In this document: piece by piece, positions 47,082-47,596 of the stretch | Numbering within the stretch: position 1 is the stretch's first letter | Layout: every line of letters begins with the position of its first letter | IMG/VR virus record: IMGVR_UViG_3300050821_004236 | Span: 1-47,596 of that record | Length of the DNA stretch: 47,596 nucleotides | Source of the DNA: a virus | Strand: one strand, 5' to 3' | Made by a program: the position numbers and the translations under genes | Notes under the pieces: model-generated | What the model saw: the letters and a program-made list of their open reading frames with translations, nothing else | Database searches by the model: none | What the model was told of the DNA's origin: nothing

Positions 47082-47596
47082 TTGTCACCAGATGAACTAT
47101 TTTGGGTTGGCGCAAAAGGCGGCTTAGTCCGCGAGAAGCATTGGAGAAAGATGGGAGAGTCAGTGTGGCTCTTTCTCTGGTTCCTCTTAAAACAAACAAG
47201 TGTGAGTGAGAGTGGAGAAGGTGTGGTTTGTTACGGCCACCCATTCACGCGAAAGGAGATAAGCCTAGCTACAGGGTTCCCTGAGTATCAAATAAAACGC
47301 TGGACCGCTAGGTTACGACAACACAAGTACATTAGAACCGCAGAAGTCAATCCTCACGGCGTAGTGATATTCATCCAAAAAGCAAAACACAAAAACAAGA
47401 GACGCGGTACAAAGATGCACCGGGCTACTTGGCTACCCGGTACAAATATGCACCAGGTACCCGGACAGAATGGACCGTATTACCGTGAGTACAATGGAGT
47501 TAAGGTGCTCGACAAAACTCCTATTCCTAAAGACCTTTCTTACTACAACAAAGATGCGGCGGCAAAAGCTGCCGCCGTACCCAATTTCCCCGAGAT
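47082..47596 (+). CDS. Replication-type winged-helix protein (3' end outside window)
   Basis: TTG at 47082 (AGG 7 nt upstream) gives LSPDELFWVGAKGGLVREKH, then GESVWLFLWFLLKQTSVSES, GEGVVCYGHPFTRKEISLAT and GFPEYQIKRWTARLRQHKYI. This matches, from memory, helix-turn-helix proteins of phage and plasmid replication or regulation with WLFLW..L..QT, GxPxTxxEI and RW...L....YI. An ATG at 47151 is an alternative start. The C-terminal visible part is Lys-rich and may be a linker. It lies after the methyltransferase, so replication genes may continue beyond the window. Confidence 0.7.
   Translation, partial: MSPDELFWVGAKGGLVREKHWRKMGESVWLFLWFLLKQTSVSESGEGVVCYGHPFTRKEISLATGFPEYQIKRWTARLRQHKYIRTAEVNPHGVVIFIQKAKHKNKRRGTKMHRATWLPGTNMHQVPGQNGPYYREYNGVKVLDKTPIPKDLSYYNKDAAAKAAAVPNFPE

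Noticed and set aside
1-47596. CRISPR array, integrase, transposase or rRNA
   Set aside because: No regularly spaced repeats, tyrosine or serine recombinase motifs, or rRNA segments were seen.

Overview
This window looks like most of the genome of a tailed double-stranded DNA bacteriophage, probably short-tailed (podovirus-like). It carries a terminase, portal, scaffold-like protein, Mu-like/HK97-type major capsid protein, internal virion proteins, fibre-like proteins and a lysis set, but no obvious long tape-measure protein or tail sheath. There is no integrase, rRNA or host housekeeping gene. The host is inferred, not shown: TIG/IPT repeats, many exported proteins whose signal peptides end in Ala-X-Ala followed by Gln, and the base composition suit a soil Gram-negative such as an acidobacterium. 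The genetic code is standard; TGA, TAA and TAG all end genes.

Layout. Positions 1-3344 (minus) hold a leftward operon of tiny, tightly coupled genes: an ASCH protein running off the edge, an HNH protein, several zinc-ribbon miniproteins and helical proteins. Two divergent sigma70-type promoters sit back to back at about 3486-3555. Positions 3563-11593 (plus) are a rightward run of small, often start-stop-overlapping genes: zinc ribbons, HNH nucleases, a PD-(D/E)XK-like protein, small membrane proteins, a secreted protein, a Tat-type lipoprotein, a papain-like peptidase, an Ig-like protein and an M15 endolysin. Positions 46211 down to 11529 (minus) are the late operon read right to left: RHH protein, small proteins, a GroES/DnaJ-zinc-finger fusion, a tRNA-like gene with a large anticodon-loop insertion, terminase, portal, scaffold, capsid, head/tail proteins, internal virion proteins, tRNA-Pro, a PurD-like ATP-grasp ligase, four very large exported beta-rich proteins and finally holin-like membrane proteins that run head-on into the endolysin. 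Two plus-strand homing-type HNH genes (13490, 37033) interrupt this operon. At the right end (46267-47596, plus) are a DNA methyltransferase, a large stem-loop and the start of a replication-type winged-helix protein.

Points of most interest: (1) a co-chaperonin in which a four-CxxC DnaJ-type zinc finger sits where the GroES mobile loop should be; (2) a tRNA-like gene with a roughly 56-nt insertion in its anticodon loop directly before the terminase gene; (3) a small gene whose C-terminal half is inverted onto the other strand; (4) promoters whose -10 boxes lie 6-11 nt before start codons, implying leaderless mRNAs; (5) four consecutive fibre-sized proteins with Sec signal peptides, two sharing a duplicated N-terminal module; and (6) a virion-operon PurD-like ligase.
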